This document shows, piece by piece, positions 63,999-64,000 of a DNA stretch of 64,000 nt; positions within the stretch are counted from its first letter, which is position 1; every line of letters starts with the position of its first letter. The notes under the pieces were generated by a model that saw only the letters and a list, made by a program, of their open reading frames with translations, had not been told where the DNA came from and ran no database searches. A program made the translations under genes and the position numbers. This DNA is from Strigamia acuminata (lineage: Eukaryota > Arthropoda > Chilopoda > Geophilomorpha > Linotaeniidae), in assembly GCA_949358305.1 (NCBI GenBank), contig OX442319.1:8184001-8248000 (forward strand). Reading direction: 5' to 3'.

Positions 63999-64000
63999 GG

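Overview
This is nuclear DNA from an animal, most likely an arthropod. Coding exons are split by short GT-AG introns of about 50-500 bp. The gene set is metazoan: integrin-linked kinase, Cdc25, rhomboid, ABHD8, THG1 and an axonemal dynein heavy chain. A GH18 chitinase, a SERTA-domain protein and many pogo-, hAT- and Copia-like element remnants fit an arthropod. The species cannot be named from the sequence alone.

Layout. 1-6.1 kb: the 3' end of an unknown gene, then three tandem genes for secreted leucine-rich-repeat (LRR) proteins, the middle one truncated. 6.9-8.05 kb: an intronless Cdc25 phosphatase on the minus strand, with TATA and CCAAT boxes and an unusual hydrophobic tail. 8.05-13.9 kb: gene-poor DNA with repeat fragments and a hAT-type MITE. 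13.9-15.8 kb (possibly to 17.7 kb): a rhomboid protease, minus strand. 18.8-21.3 kb: an ABHD8-type hydrolase, minus strand, carrying an in-frame heptad-repeat expansion. 22-34.8 kb: a repeat-rich block with MITEs, a LINE fragment, a tandem array of a roughly 3-kb unit with small conserved ORFs, and a 784-bp array of a 9-bp unit. 35.2-36.7 kb: a Copia-type gag running into a minisatellite. 37-38.5 kb: a broken ORF and the left arm of an inverted duplication. 38.7-39.5 kb: THG1. 39.9-42.3 kb: a chitinase, minus strand, that seems to have lost an exon where element DNA now sits. 43.65-46.74 kb: ILK, minus strand, 12 coding exons. 47.2-53.3 kb: the right arm of the inverted duplication and a second array of duplicated gene fragments. 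53.3-53.55 kb: a small SERTA-domain gene. 55.65 kb to the right edge: the 3' part of an outer-arm beta-type dynein heavy chain, minus strand, with tandem repeats in several introns.

The conserved genes are unrelated single-copy housekeeping or signalling genes, and no operon-like cooperation is evident. The least explained parts are the 22.7-34.8 kb tandem array, with conserved overlapping mini-ORFs and mini-intron-like junctions, and the 47-53.6 kb array. Exon borders were placed by reading splice sites and checking that phases join. All homology calls are from recognised motifs and have not been checked against a database.
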